Origin: Anadara kagoshimensis
Lineage: Eukaryota > Mollusca > Bivalvia > Arcoida > Arcidae
Direction: 5' to 3'
NCBI GenBank assembly: GCA_021292105.1
Contig: CM037867.1
Location: forward strand, 42,485,843 to 42,549,842
DNA: 64,000 nucleotides
The position numbers were made by a program, and so were the translations under genes. Under the pieces are notes generated by a model. That model saw only the letters and a list, made by a program, of their open reading frames with translations, was not told the origin of the DNA and made no database searches. Positions 22,573-31,794 of the stretch are shown piece by piece; within the stretch, counting starts at the first letter, position 1; every line of letters begins with the position of its first letter.

Positions 22573-23596
22573 TTATAAACCGAGATTAAGGGAAACCAAT
22601 ATTTTATTGGGTAAATCGTCTTTTATATATCCGTCTTTTGCTATGTCGGTAACCCACCTACCATGAGCTTTGATCAGCCTGTCAGGAACTTGATGGTTAG
22701 CAGCTGCGCTAGCCCCACCACTACGTAAACTATGGAGACAGTATTTTTTAGGATCTAAAGCAAGCGTTTTTAGGGACGTAATAAGATTTCTCTTGCTCTT
22801 GTATAAGATAAACCTTTATTTTTATTCGTGGCTTTGTATGTGTCAGATTTGCTTGAATAATTTATAGCAGTGAACAAATATTCGCTCGAGTCTTTGGATA
22901 ACCCTGCTTTTAAAATATATTTATTTAACCATGAAACCGGGCACAGTTTGTTGCCAGTCTTTGCAATTACTATTTCGTTTCCTCGTCTATAAGTATCCGT
23001 TTTACTTTCTCTTATAGAAATTTTAACATAACCCTGCTCAAAACACAGATCACTCATTTTGATATTAGCAAGTTCATTATATCTAAGAAACCCTGAAAAC
23101 CCTAGCAAACATAAAACGCAAGTCCGAAGATTAATCAAATTATTTTCGTCTTTTCCAAAATGATCCACCAGATTGTTTAAAATATCAACAGTAATTGGTT
23201 CTTTTTTCATAATAGGTTTTCCGAGAATTCGTTTACCTCCTTCCATTACTAACTTCAACAAGTTATCCTCACACGGATTAGAGTTCAACGAAATTTTGTG
23301 AAACCAATTTATGCTATAAAAATATGATTCCAACACAGCATTAGAAACTCCTTGTTGAATTAATCCACAAAGAAACAAAGACACAGCTGGCACAGATGCT
23401 GGTAATGACACAAAACCATTTAAGATACACCATTTTTCAAACTTCAAAAAATAACTATCATATTTCTTATTTGTTGATTCACTTCTGGCACTTCTTACTA
23501 TTTTAGGCAACAAACTAGCAGATAATCCGAGGTTTTCATGATCTTTATATTCGTTTAAGGTTTTCCAATGACTTGTGCTAAACGATATTCCAAATT
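22573..23596 (-). CDS. DIRS tyrosine recombinase (YR), one frameshift
   Basis: Would integrate the circular cDNA by site-specific recombination. The first frame (to 22,770) has a SAM-like N-terminal core-binding region (STNKKYDSYFLKFEKWC) and the catalytic domain start with LRYNELANIKMSD (first Arg) and RESKTDTYRRG (Lys region). It then hits a stop after TRAREILLRP. The next frame continues without a gap: LITSLKTLALDPKKYCLHSL, RSGGASAAANHQ, HGRWVTDIAKDGYIKDD, giving the HxxR, W and nucleophile Tyr (DGY) motifs, and ends at 22,573. One missing base in the T-run at 22,787-22,789 (an A-run on the coding strand) explains the break. No ATG lies near the N-terminus: an in-frame TAA is just upstream, and an acceptor-like TTTTTGCTAATTACAG precedes 23,596, so it may be reached by splicing from pol. 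Confidence 0.88.
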
Positions 23597-24159
23597 CTGT
23601 AATTAGCAAAAATTAAACGAAATTAGTATATGTAAACAATTATATTAAAAACTAAATAAAACACTAAATGCTGAATTTCAACGATTTCCTTAAATAAACA
23701 CAAAAATAACTTCGTTTACTCTGGAGTACAGTCCTCCATTAAAGTAACACAATTTCATTAAATTGGAGTACAGTCCTCCATTAAATTAACACAATTTCAT
23801 TAAATTGGAGTACAGTCCTCCATTAAACTGACACAATTTCATTAAATTGGAGTACAGTCCTCCATTAAACTGACACAAATTCTTTAAATTGGAGTACAGT
23901 CCCCCATTAAACCGAAACTATTTCATTAAATTGGAGTACAGTCCTCCATTAAACTGACACAATTTCATTAAATTGGAGTACAGTCCTCCATTAAACTGAC
24001 ACAATTTCATTAAATTGGAGTACAGTCCTTCATTAATATAATTTGACCTCAATAAACAATGATTATAGTCCTCATTAACAAAATATATAATTTAATAAAC
24101 AGAAGTATAGATTATAACATGTTACTTATTAAAGTCTATATACAAAACCACTACATTAC
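23597..24159 (-). other. Possible spliceosomal intron joining pol to YR
   Basis: On the coding strand a donor-like ATAA|GTAATG near the end of pol (GT at 24,159-24,158) and the acceptor TTACAG (AG at 23,598-23,597) would remove 563 bp. Joining leaves the frames in phase: ...QQKFI then KFGISFSTSH of the recombinase. It would also delete the pol stop and the 42-bp repeats. The donor is weak; this is a hypothesis. Confidence 0.35.
23721..24056 (-). repeat. 42-bp tandem array (8 copies) with a hairpin per unit
   Basis: Units start at 23,721, 23,763, 23,805, 23,847, 23,889, 23,931, 23,973 and 24,015, an exact 42-bp period. Each holds TGGAGTACAGTCCTCCA, an inverted repeat with 5-bp arms and a 7-bp loop. 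It lies between pol and the recombinase. One minus frame is open except for a TAG in the 23,889 unit. Confidence 0.95.
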
Positions 24160-26569
24160 TTATGAATTTCTGTTGCGCAAAAACAGAATTTTTGTCTGAA
24201 CCAGGTACAAAGAAATTAGATGGCTTCAAATACTCGATCGAGTCCCTTACAAATGATTTGAAACTGCCATCAAAATTCTTAATTTTCGGCCAGAAATCTG
24301 ATGATTTCCATTTTGGAACAATTAAAACACCTCTACACTTAAAAAGCTCAGCATGAAATAAAGTTTGTGTAATTAACTTAACTGGAGGTACAATCCAACA
24401 AAATTCACTAGACCAATTAAATGCAAAAGCATCTACTCCACTAGTCCCTGGCGTCCAAAACTGAGAATAAAATTTTTGGACTTTGAAATTGCTGGAACTT
24501 GCAAACAAATCACACGTGAATGGTCCCCATTTCTTATTGAAAAACTCAAAAATATGAGAAGAAACTCCCCAGTCGTCCCAATCAAAAACCTTGCTGTATA
24601 AATCAGCCTCAGTGTTAAGCTCTCTTGGTACCCATGCAACACTTAAGTTTATGTCAAATAGCACACATAATTGAAAAATATCTACAGCAAACGAATGTAA
24701 CGAGGATGTCATACTGCCCTTATTTATAATGCGTACAACGTTCTGATTATCTGTAAACAATTTAACATATCTACCTCTCAACTTATCTTTAAAAGCAAGA
24801 ACTGATAGCTTAACTGCTTTAAGCTCTCTGTAAGTAGAGCTCTGTAATACATCATTTTCGTCCCACATAAAATGTGCATGTGAGTTTGATTCTTGCAACA
24901 ACACTGCTGCACCTGCAGCGTCACTGGCGTCAGTAAATACAATTCGTTCTACTTGTCTAATAATTGGTGATATAACCCTTAATGGCAAAATCTCTAAATT
25001 ACTTTGCCAGAATTTTAATTCGAATTGTGCAAAATGATCAATTTCAATATCTGAATCCCAGTATATCCGGGATAAAATTAACCTTATTAAATTTCTGGTA
25101 AATAATTGACAAATTGGACCTAGAGCTGGTTTTAAAGAAATAATTTTACCTACTATACACGCAATTTGTCTGGCAGTTGCATGTTTATTTGATAACATTG
25201 TCACAACAAGTTGAATGATTTTTTGGATCTTATCCAAAGGAACCTCTAAAACAGAAGTTTCAAGATTCCATATAAAACCTAACCATTCCATTATTTTTGA
25301 AGGATAAAAATTGCTTTTTTCCTCATTTATAACAAAACCTGCGTTTGCAAGATCACTTTGAATTTGTGTGGCCATAGTATTACAGTTTGCTTTTGTATCT
25401 GTAGCCCATCCGTCATCAAGATACACAATTATCTTGAAACCCATTCCACGCCATCGCAAAACCAAAGTCCTCAATACTTTAGTGAAAATATAACCAGACT
25501 GGGATAAACCAAATGGTAAAACAGTAAAAACAAAGTATTTATATTTGTCACCAAATTTCCAAGCAAATCCTAAATATTTTTGATGATCAGGATGAATATC
25601 TATGTGATGATAACCAGATTTAAGATCAAATTTTATCATAAAATTGTCTTTTTCGGCAAATAATAAACCTTCTGGGACACCTTCAAATTTAATTCTCATT
25701 TTTGATAAACACATGTTGACATGCCTTAAATCTAAAACTAGTCTTTCTTTACCACTAGCTCGGACGGAAACTGTCAATGGATTAACACAAAAAGGGGGAT
25801 TTTTAACTTCTATTACACAACCATTTTTCAACAAATCAGCAATGGCCTGTTCAACAAATAAAGCATGTTTCTTCGAAGAAGCATTGTTTTTAAGGAAAAC
25901 ACTGGATGGTAAATAATCAAAATGTAACATATATCCGTATGTTACTACATTATATATATAGTCATTTGCTTTCAATTCATTTTTCCAAAAACTGTGACAT
26001 CTAGCTAAATTTCCTTTAACACTTACAGATTTTATTTCAGAGTTACTATTTTTAACATATTCTGCATTTTTAAGGACATTGTTCAGTGTTATAAAGTTAT
26101 ACTCATCTTTATTGCTGATTGTCTCTGTTTGTTGGTCCTGTAACTGTCGCTGAGATGTTTCCAATTGTTGACTTTTTTGTTTGTGTTTGACCTGTGTATG
26201 GACACTCTCTCGCCATGTGGCCTGGAAATCCGCAGTAGAAGCAAACTGGCAACTGCTGTTGTTGTTGCTGCTGCTGTTGCTGATAAGGGAACGGCCTACT
26301 GAATTGTGGCCTCTGGATGAAGTTGCTGTTCCTGTTGTATTGCTGCATTGGATATCGGGGGTTCCTAGCTGTTTCAAAGCTACGAAAAAGCTGATTATCA
26401 GACATGCTATCAAAATAATTATTTTGCGTTTTTCGAAAACCTGTCGCATAAGGATGAAACCTGTTACGCTTAGCATTAGAAATATTAATTGCATTACGGA
26501 GTTTAGCTGCATCTTCTCCGTCATCAGCAATGGGATCATCGGAATACTCTCTTGCCGTATCCCACCCAT
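24122..26569 (-). CDS. DIRS pol: reverse transcriptase - RNase H - DNA methyltransferase-like
   Basis: Replicates the element through an RNA intermediate. The open frame is 815 codons, but the first ~150 overlap gag in the +1 frame and are probably not native; true translation likely begins near the gag stop (26,109) by reinitiation or frameshifting. RT motifs: RLVLDLRHVN (~270), FDLKSGYHHIDIHPDHQKY (~310), VLPFGLSQS, and the catalytic box YLDDG (~383). RNase H: FTDASDAAGAAVLLQ (~545), SSTYRELKAV, LFTDNQNVV, and PRELNTEADLYSK. C-terminal methyltransferase-like part of DIRS elements: CDLFASSSN, FWTPGTSGVDAF, and VPPVKLITQTLF (~690-740). Length and domain order match PAT/DIRS elements with a methyltransferase domain and not Ngaro, which lacks it. 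No internal stop. Confidence 0.93.
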   Translation of the reverse strand: MGGIRQESIPMIPLLMTEKMQLNSVMQLIFLMLSVTGFILMRQVFEKRKIIILIACLIISFFVALKQLGTPDIQCSNTTGTATSSRGHNSVGRSLISNSSSNNNSSCQFASTADFQATWRESVHTQVKHKQKSQQLETSQRQLQDQQTETISNKDEYNFITLNNVLKNAEYVKNSNSEIKSVSVKGNLARCHSFWKNELKANDYIYNVVTYGYMLHFDYLPSSVFLKNNASSKKHALFVEQAIADLLKNGCVIEVKNPPFCVNPLTVSVRASGKERLVLDLRHVNMCLSKMRIKFEGVPEGLLFAEKDNFMIKFDLKSGYHHIDIHPDHQKYLGFAWKFGDKYKYFVFTVLPFGLSQSGYIFTKVLRTLVLRWRGMGFKIIVYLDDGWATDTKANCNTMATQIQSDLANAGFVINEEKSNFYPSKIMEWLGFIWNLETSVLEVPLDKIQKIIQLVVTMLSNKHATARQIACIVGKIISLKPALGPICQLFTRNLIRLILSRIYWDSDIEIDHFAQFELKFWQSNLEILPLRVISPIIRQVERIVFTDASDAAGAAVLLQESNSHAHFMWDENDVLQSSTYRELKAVKLSVLAFKDKLRGRYVKLFTDNQNVVRIINKGSMTSSLHSFAVDIFQLCVLFDINLSVAWVPRELNTEADLYSKVFDWDDWGVSSHIFEFFNKKWGPFTCDLFASSSNFKVQKFYSQFWTPGTSGVDAFAFNWSSEFCWIVPPVKLITQTLFHAELFKCRGVLIVPKWKSSDFWPKIKNFDGSFKSFVRDSIEYLKPSNFFVPGSDKNSVFAQQKFISNVVVLYIDFNK

Positions 26570-26987
26570 ACTTGTCAGCTACTCTCAAAACTTTATTTCT
26601 ATTGTTTATTATTTTAATTTCTTTGTCAATTATGCAAGAAACTTCTGAAATATTGCCCGTTTTACAGTTCAGTTCAATTTCATTAAGAGCGTTTACACGT
26701 TCTTTATTAAAATTAAATTGAATTTTGTTTCCCTCGCTTTTAAAAGGAATATTAGATATACTTTCCTTTCTCTTTGTAACACTGGTTAATTCTTCTAAAA
26801 TTCTTTTCCTCTGTATATCAAGGGCGTTGTCCAAAGTCTGATTAAAAATGGCTACTGCCTCATTAGTAGTGAAATACTCCGTATCACGCCTTTCTCCGCT
26901 ATCTCGTCGTGACTTTTTGGAATGCGAATCTCTTCTGTCTCTACTTCTGTCTCTACTGTTTCTATCTGAATGCTCTACATCCGACAT
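26109..26987 (-). CDS. DIRS gag-like protein with CCHC zinc knuckle
   Basis: 292-residue structural protein of the DIRS element, expected to bind element RNA in ribonucleoprotein particles. The N-terminus is rich in Arg, Asp and Ser (SRDRSRDRRDSHSKKSRRDS, about 10-30). A helical middle follows, then a poly-Gln run of about 10 residues (CAG/CAA codons, about 238-247), and a zinc knuckle CFYCGFPGHMARECP (about 249-263; C-x2-C-x4-H-x4-C). The ATG at 26,987 is unambiguous: the A1 repeat ends on the first base of the start codon, so A1 is the 5' leader. It overlaps the pol frame by about 460 nt in a different phase. Confidence 0.9.
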   Translation of the reverse strand: MSDVEHSDRNSRDRSRDRRDSHSKKSRRDSGERRDTEYFTTNEAVAIFNQTLDNALDIQRKRILEELTSVTKRKESISNIPFKSEGNKIQFNFNKERVNALNEIELNCKTGNISEVSCIIDKEIKIINNRNKVLRVADKYGWDTAREYSDDPIADDGEDAAKLRNAINISNAKRNRFHPYATGFRKTQNNYFDSMSDNQLFRSFETARNPRYPMQQYNRNSNFIQRPQFSRPFPYQQQQQQQQQQLPVCFYCGFPGHMARECPYTGQTQTKKSTIGNISATVTGPTNRDNQQ

Positions 26988-27199
26988 TTTACATTAAAAT
27001 ACTTGAACAACTTGTTACTCTCTTGCAACTAGCTCGAATGACACGAGTGAGAACACTCGCGTTTTTATCCACGCACGGATTTTAACATCGTGTATTAACC
27101 AATTAACCAATCATATGATACGCATTTTATCGGTACTTAAAAACCCGAAACATTCCGAATTACATAAACACAAAATAGAACGCAAAGAAATTAATTTAT
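26987..27199 (-). repeat. DIRS split direct repeat A1 (213 bp)
   Basis: 5' terminal repeat and presumptive promoter/leader of the element; it runs into the gag ATG. No difference from A2 was found by eye over 213 bases. Confidence 0.93.
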
Positions 27200-27259
27200 G
27201 TAGTACTTGACACCTGCTACGCTTTACACAAATTATTTTTAGATAAAAGTATGCGACGA

Positions 27260-27500
27260 ACATGTACATTTGTTGATGCCGTTCTTGAATGTTGCTTAAC
27301 GTCGCATCAGCAATTTTCAACTATTGGCAACGAGAACTTCTTTATTAATCTGTAGATCTTTGGATTAATATTAATCTATGAACAAGTTCGTGTAGTATGC
27401 ATGTGAAGTGCGAATGTGTTTTATGGTCTGCCTGGTACCAGCGTGCACCCAGGCTGACTTTTAGATGCTAGCCAACCGAGTCAGTATGCCGCAGACAAGC
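27260..27500 (-). mobile_element. SINE S2, 3' part, minus
   Basis: On the minus strand carries GGCAGACCATAAAACACATT, then the ATGAATAGATTAATATTAATCC-type region, ending TTGCTGATGCGACGTTAAGC and AACATTCAAGAACGGC. It matches the 3' half of 30,358-30,740 in inverse orientation. The tRNA head is missing. Confidence 0.65.
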
Positions 27501-28250
27501 GACATGTACACTTGTACATTGACAACTAAACGCAATAGACGACAATGGAAATTGTGTAATGGCCTTACAATGTATGTTGATATCAGCCAAACTGAACCCT
27601 AAAACATTCGTCTTGTTTAATTTAAACTAATGCCGTAACCACAAGGCAACCATAGCCGAGGGACACAGGATGCTCATTGCATGCAATAGGCAGCAAATTG
27701 ACCATGCATGGACCTTGTAATTAAAGACAGTAGGCAATCGTAAGACCAGAGGCTAGCAGCACCAATTGCACAATGCAAAAGTAAGAAAGCCGGGAAACTA
27801 AAAAGGCAGAAAGGGAATAAGAATTGAGAGAGCGTCCCCAAAAGGGGCGAGTGGTCAAAACATCCATCACGGATATAATGAACCACATTCCCGTAGAAAT
27901 CGGAGTGTCTTCCGACTTCTTACTCTGTTCCGATAACAAGAACAGCACGAGAAAAAAAAAAAGATCATCATTGAATTATGTTGTATTGTAACGATATCTG
28001 ATATCACTTCTTTTTGGTGTCTTTTAATAATTTATTTAAAATCTTCTTTGTAGATCCATGTCATATTTTATGTTTAATTCCGATATAAAGATATATAATA
28101 TTTTAATTTTTTTAAATAGGTTTCTTCACAGCGTGTTTTGGCTTATTGAAATATAAGGTAAAATACAATATAAATTATTCTTGGTTGTGCCATTCCACAT
28201 AACTCTTAACTGCCGAAGAATAATTAATTAATAAATGGTGAGCACAGTTC
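27500..28250. other. Intergenic DNA, nothing recognised
   Basis: Two overlapping 70-75-codon minus ORFs near 27,674-27,948 contain hydrophobic runs but match no family; judged incidental. Confidence 0.4.
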
Positions 28251-28254
28251 TAAA

Positions 28255-28375
28255 GTAGAAGAATACTTACCTTATTGAAAATGACAACCTAATTTGTAAA
28301 GACTTACCTGTATGAAAAATGACATGTACTCGAATTTGTAAAGACTTACCTGTAACGTATTTTGTAGCAAAACAA
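28255..28375 (-). repeat. Short tandem repeat with three donor-like sites
   Basis: ATTTGTAAAGACTTACCTGTA occurs twice, with a third diverged unit before it. On the minus strand each gives a (C/A)AGGTAAGT splice-donor-like sequence. No exon is evident in front of them. Confidence 0.5.
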
Positions 28376-28394
28376 TACGGCAAATTCAAAATAT

Positions 28395-28418
28395 ATTTTC
28401 ACACACACACACACACAC

Positions 28419-28450
<32 letters not shown>

Positions 28451-28452
28451 GT
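28395..28452. repeat. (CA)n microsatellite
   Basis: About 28 CA units with one CG interruption. Explains three low-complexity ORFs on both strands. Confidence 0.95.
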
Positions 28453-28489
28453 GAATAATTTTAAGTGGTATTTTTTTGAAGAGGAAGAA

Positions 28490-28800
28490 TTGCAAAATAT
28501 TGAAGACTGTTCGTCTCCAGAGCGGGAGTTCGTGGGTTCGAACCCCAGTCGAATCATACACATAGTTTTTAAATTTGAGTTATTGCTTCCTCGAACGACG
28601 TTCGGCATAAAGAGGAAGAGTATCACCTGCTGTCAGCATAACGTTTCTTAGGTCGGTGTTAGTGGCATGCTTGTCTGCGGCATACTGTCTCGATGATGTA
28701 ACGCCACATAATGGTGTTGCCGCATAAAGCAGACCATAAAACACATTACACTCATACACGGATTTATTATTAACTTGCTGTCATTGCAGAAACATTGTTA
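28490..28800 (+). mobile_element. SINE S2 copy with inserted TIR-like fragment
   Basis: GTGGGTTCGAACCCCAGTCG (28,530-28,550) is a good B box. The S2 body (CTTGTCTGCGGCATACTGTCTC) and GCAGACCATAAAACACATTAC follow. Between them, 28,698-28,730 reads GTAACGCCACATAATGGTG then TTGCCGCATAAA, a close match to the terminal repeat of the transposon at 47,954-48,615, probably a solo remnant. Confidence 0.6.
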
Positions 28801-28870
28801 AACAACATTACAACCAACATTTCAAGCTTGTCTATGATTATTGGTATATGGGTTCATATTGTGAATTCAT

Positions 28871-29081
28871 CATTAAATTGGGTTCGCCGTCGTACCACAT
28901 GATCAATACCTCTTAACGTTTGTGTGGAACATTTTGGAAAACGTCAACGTCACAAATTCCCGGAATAGCGTCGTTTTTACGGGAAAACGTCATATTGCGC
29001 GATTCCGTGTCCATTTGAAACAAGCGTTTCACAGACACGTTAGAAGGTATCACGTGGTACAGCGGCGAACCCCATTCAATG
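28871..29081. mobile_element. MITE, 211 bp, ~50-bp imperfect TIR
   Basis: Left CATTAAATTGGGTTCGCCG pairs with right CGGCGAACCCCATTCAATG; pairing continues through GTACCAC(A/G)TGAT and TCTTAACGT. The core holds CGTCGTTTTTACGGGAAAACG, shared with 12,640-12,930 and about 45,370. An 80-codon ORF crossing it is incidental. Confidence 0.75.
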
Positions 29082-29900
29082 TAAAGAATTATAAAACATT
29101 ATTCTACAAACAAATGACCGAGCGAAGCCCGAGCCCAGATATGGAATTTACTGACCCCGTATAAACCATATTAGGTCACCAACACACTGTGTAACGATTA
29201 TATCCTACCGATCACCCTAAAGAGTTACGTTGGCGGTTGGGTGCCTGTACACAATCATACACGGAGACAGAGACCGGAGATTAGTTCTTCGTGAGAAACT
29301 ACTGGATGATGTAGTAACCCATACTTTCTGTGTTGACAAACCAAATTAACCTTTTTATATACCACATTATGTCACTTAAACACTGTGTAACGATTTTATC
29401 AAACCGATAACACCAATAACTCATTAACAAAAACCAATATGAATGTATCCACACATCGACATATGACTGATGACTGGTTTAGAAATACCGCCGTTGGGCA
29501 TTCTGTCACACAAAATGCTAAAAATAATAATCAATTTGACTTTCTAGCAACTTCCGTCAAAGAAATCAATTGCACAATCATCCTTGGTAATCAAATATTT
29601 TGTTTCAGTATCATCACATCTTTACTAGTGTCCGTTTTTGCGGTAAATACTTGTGATAAATACATACGTGTTTACTACCAAGCGGCCGCCATTGACGTTG
29701 GTCAGGGGAAGTAACTCATACTGACTAGATATGGAACAGACCTGCCCGATATGGATTATATTAGGTCACCACGTGACCGATATTGTCGAAACTAGTGAGA
29801 GGTAGGATATTGCTTGATTCCATGTGTCTGTATCGAAGGTTATCCTGGATGTGTTGTTATCCTATAGTCCTATGTTTCTCTCATTCTCAATTTTATTACA
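29082..29900. other. Intergenic DNA
   Basis: A weak repeat: AACACACTGTGTAACGATTATATC at about 29,180 and AACACTGTGTAACGATTTTATC at about 29,378 lie in similar context. A 91-codon plus ORF (29,439-29,714) has one hydrophobic segment and no recognised family. Confidence 0.35.
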
Positions 29901-29904
29901 CATA

Positions 29905-30295
29905 AGGCGGCCGTAGCTAGCTTAACAGGAGACGCTTATCCTTCCGGAACACCCGGACTCACTTCCCTGGAGTAAGTTCACGTGTTTAACTTAAATTGCA
30001 AGTTTTCAAAGTTTTATTTTTTGCTCTTGGATTGTGGCATGGAAATGGTTTGATTGTACTTAGTAGCACCACCGATAAACATGTGTGAAGTATTTTTTCA
30101 TTTTATAAATCTTTTTATGAATTTTTAACTTGCAGCGTAATCTTTGTCATCTGAGCAATGATATGACATTATACTACTTAGAGTACTTTAGTTTCCTCTG
30201 CCATTTCAAGCTTAAGATTAATTTAATACGTGTAACTTAATTAACCAGTTTTCAAAGTTTTGACTTTGCGTTGTGCTTTGGACCTGGATCGGTAA
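29905..30295 (-). repeat. Dispersed repeat R1, two minus copies
   Basis: 29,905-30,045 reads as an inverse R1 (GCTAGCTTAACAGGAG, CTTCCGGAACACCCGG, TCACGTGTTTAACTT). 30,230-30,295 is a second partial inverse copy (GTTTTCAAAGTTTTGACTTTG, TGGACCTGGATCGG). Confidence 0.65.
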
Positions 30296-30357
30296 GTTTG
30301 CTTTTTATGTTATCGGTATAGTAATATTTGAGGGCATGAGTGTAAGTCCATCCGTCT

Positions 30358-30740
30358 TTGAGAGGCTGCGATGGCCTAATAAATAAGGCGTCAGTCTACA
30401 AATCCAGGGTCTCTCACCGCTGTGAGTTCAAGTTCCGCTCAGACACCATGTGGGAAAGTAAATTTTCCTTGTCGTTGGCTATAACTGGTTCATCCTGTGT
30501 CAGTATAATGCCACTGGGAGAATGGTACGCAAGTCTGCAGCGCACTGACTCTGTGGGCTAGCACCGTAATGTCGCCCTGAGTGCGTGCTGGTACAAGGCA
30601 GACCATAAAACACACTCGCACTTCCCATGCATACACGAAATTGTTCATAAAATAATCCATAGATTAATGAAATAGTTCTCGTCGCGAATAGCTGAAAATT
30701 GCTGATGCGACGTTAAGCAACAATCAACAACAACAACCAT
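30358..30740 (+). mobile_element. SINE S2, full-length, tRNA-Arg-like head
   Basis: The head GGCTGCGATGGCCTAATAAA then TAAGGCGTCAGTC has a tRNA-Arg-like A box, and GTGAGTTCAAGTTCCGC is a B box. The body includes CTGCAGCGCACTGACTCTG and GGCAGACCATAAAACACAC. The tail GATGCGACGTTAAGCAACAA ends in a simple CAA-rich stretch. Pol III-transcribed, non-autonomous retroposon; not a functional tRNA. Confidence 0.8.
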
Positions 30741-30834
30741 TCATTTTTGATATATAGTTGATGCATGTACATAACTTCTACTTTCTAGTTGTGACAGAGA
30801 AGTTTACATGGTCTCGTCTAGAGATACTGTATGT

Positions 30835-31560
30835 TGTTAACTTACTGTCCGTTTACTCGGCTGGAGAGAAAGGAATAACGCTAATATCTCAAAGATTTGA
30901 ATGGCACGGTTAAAAATCAAATAATCATTTACTTTCATAAGCCGAGTCGTTGCCAATAATCCTTATTTCGATCTAATCCGTGCATTATAACTCCTTTAAT
31001 GCACCCAAACGTGTTTTGGATGGGTGTTTACAATGGTAAAAATTTTGACAAAATGGCGGCGTCTTTCGTGTGACGTAATGATGACGGAAGAATTTATTAT
31101 TTACGTAGGTTCCCGAGGGGTACAATGAAGGGTAGTTCAAAGGTCGGGTTGAGTTTAAAAGTTTGAATTTACGTCATTTTTTTCAAAAGTGTGAAAATGC
31201 AGAAAGGTAGTTCACTTTATTACTTTATTAAATCGATTTTGATCATTCCGGTTACGCAAAAATCAATCAGTTCTTGAGTTGCACTAACCTACGTAAATAG
31301 TCGACTCTTTCGTCATGACCACGCAACATAAAGAACCCCGCCATTTCGTAAAAAAGATTACCATTGTAAACACCCACCCAGGTTATATTTTGTCGCATAA
31401 AATGATATATTAAGCAAGGATGAAACCGAAACAAAAATTTTCAGTTACGACTCGGCTCATGTAAGTAAAAGAATCATTGATTTGTACCCGTCGTATTGAA
31501 ATTTATAGAGTATTTTGCGATCTTGCTTTCTCCGAAATAGGCTAAATAAACAGTAGTAAA
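30835..31560. mobile_element. Long imperfect inverted repeat (~0.7 kb, foldback-like)
   Basis: The arms pair along most of their length: outer GGAGAGAAAG/CTTTCTCC, AAGCCGAGTCGT/ACGACTCGGCTC, and inner GGGTGTTTACAATGGTAA/TTACCATTGTAAACACCC with AAATGGCGG/CCGCCATTT. Arm identity is about 70-80% by eye outside the inner block. The centre is short and non-coding. Precise ends and any target duplication are unclear. Confidence 0.65.
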
Positions 31561-31794
31561 TGATATATCATTTATGAAATTGAGCATGTAAAATTGAATA
31601 TATTTCATAAATGGTATTTCAATTTATAAAAACCAGGTCATAAACATTTTAATTTAACACTGGATATCCAATTTACACGTGGACATTTGAATAATTGGTC
31701 CATAAAGTAGGAGGATTCAATCCATAAGCCAAAAATAATTATCACTTCGATCTATACGTTTAGAATTTATTGATAGATGTAAAGTACAAGTGTA

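Larger units (their letters stand above)
22049..27199 (-). mobile_element. PAT-like DIRS retrotransposon, 5,151 bp, near intact
   Basis: Minus-strand tyrosine-recombinase retrotransposon. Element order 5' to 3': A1 (27,199-26,987), gag, pol (RT-RNaseH-methyltransferase), recombinase (YR), B1 (22,553-22,462), A2 (22,465-22,253), 112-bp spacer, B2 (22,140-22,049). This A1-ORFs-B1-A2-B2 split-direct-repeat plan is that of PAT-like DIRS-group elements. B1 and A2 overlap by four bases (TTAT on plus), and TTAT also sits at both outer ends, as expected when a circular DNA integrates by site-specific recombination. A1/A2 and B1/B2 look identical, so the insertion is recent. gag and pol are open; YR carries one frameshift. 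Confidence 0.93.

Noticed and set aside
23721-24056. Regular repeats resembling a CRISPR array
   Set aside because: Units are contiguous with no unique spacers, inside a eukaryotic retrotransposon.
26181-26648. 155-codon plus ORF with poly-Leu
   Set aside because: Antisense shadow of the poly-Gln part of DIRS gag.
28319-28651. 110-codon ORF with His-Thr repeats
   Set aside because: (CA)n microsatellite joined to a SINE head.
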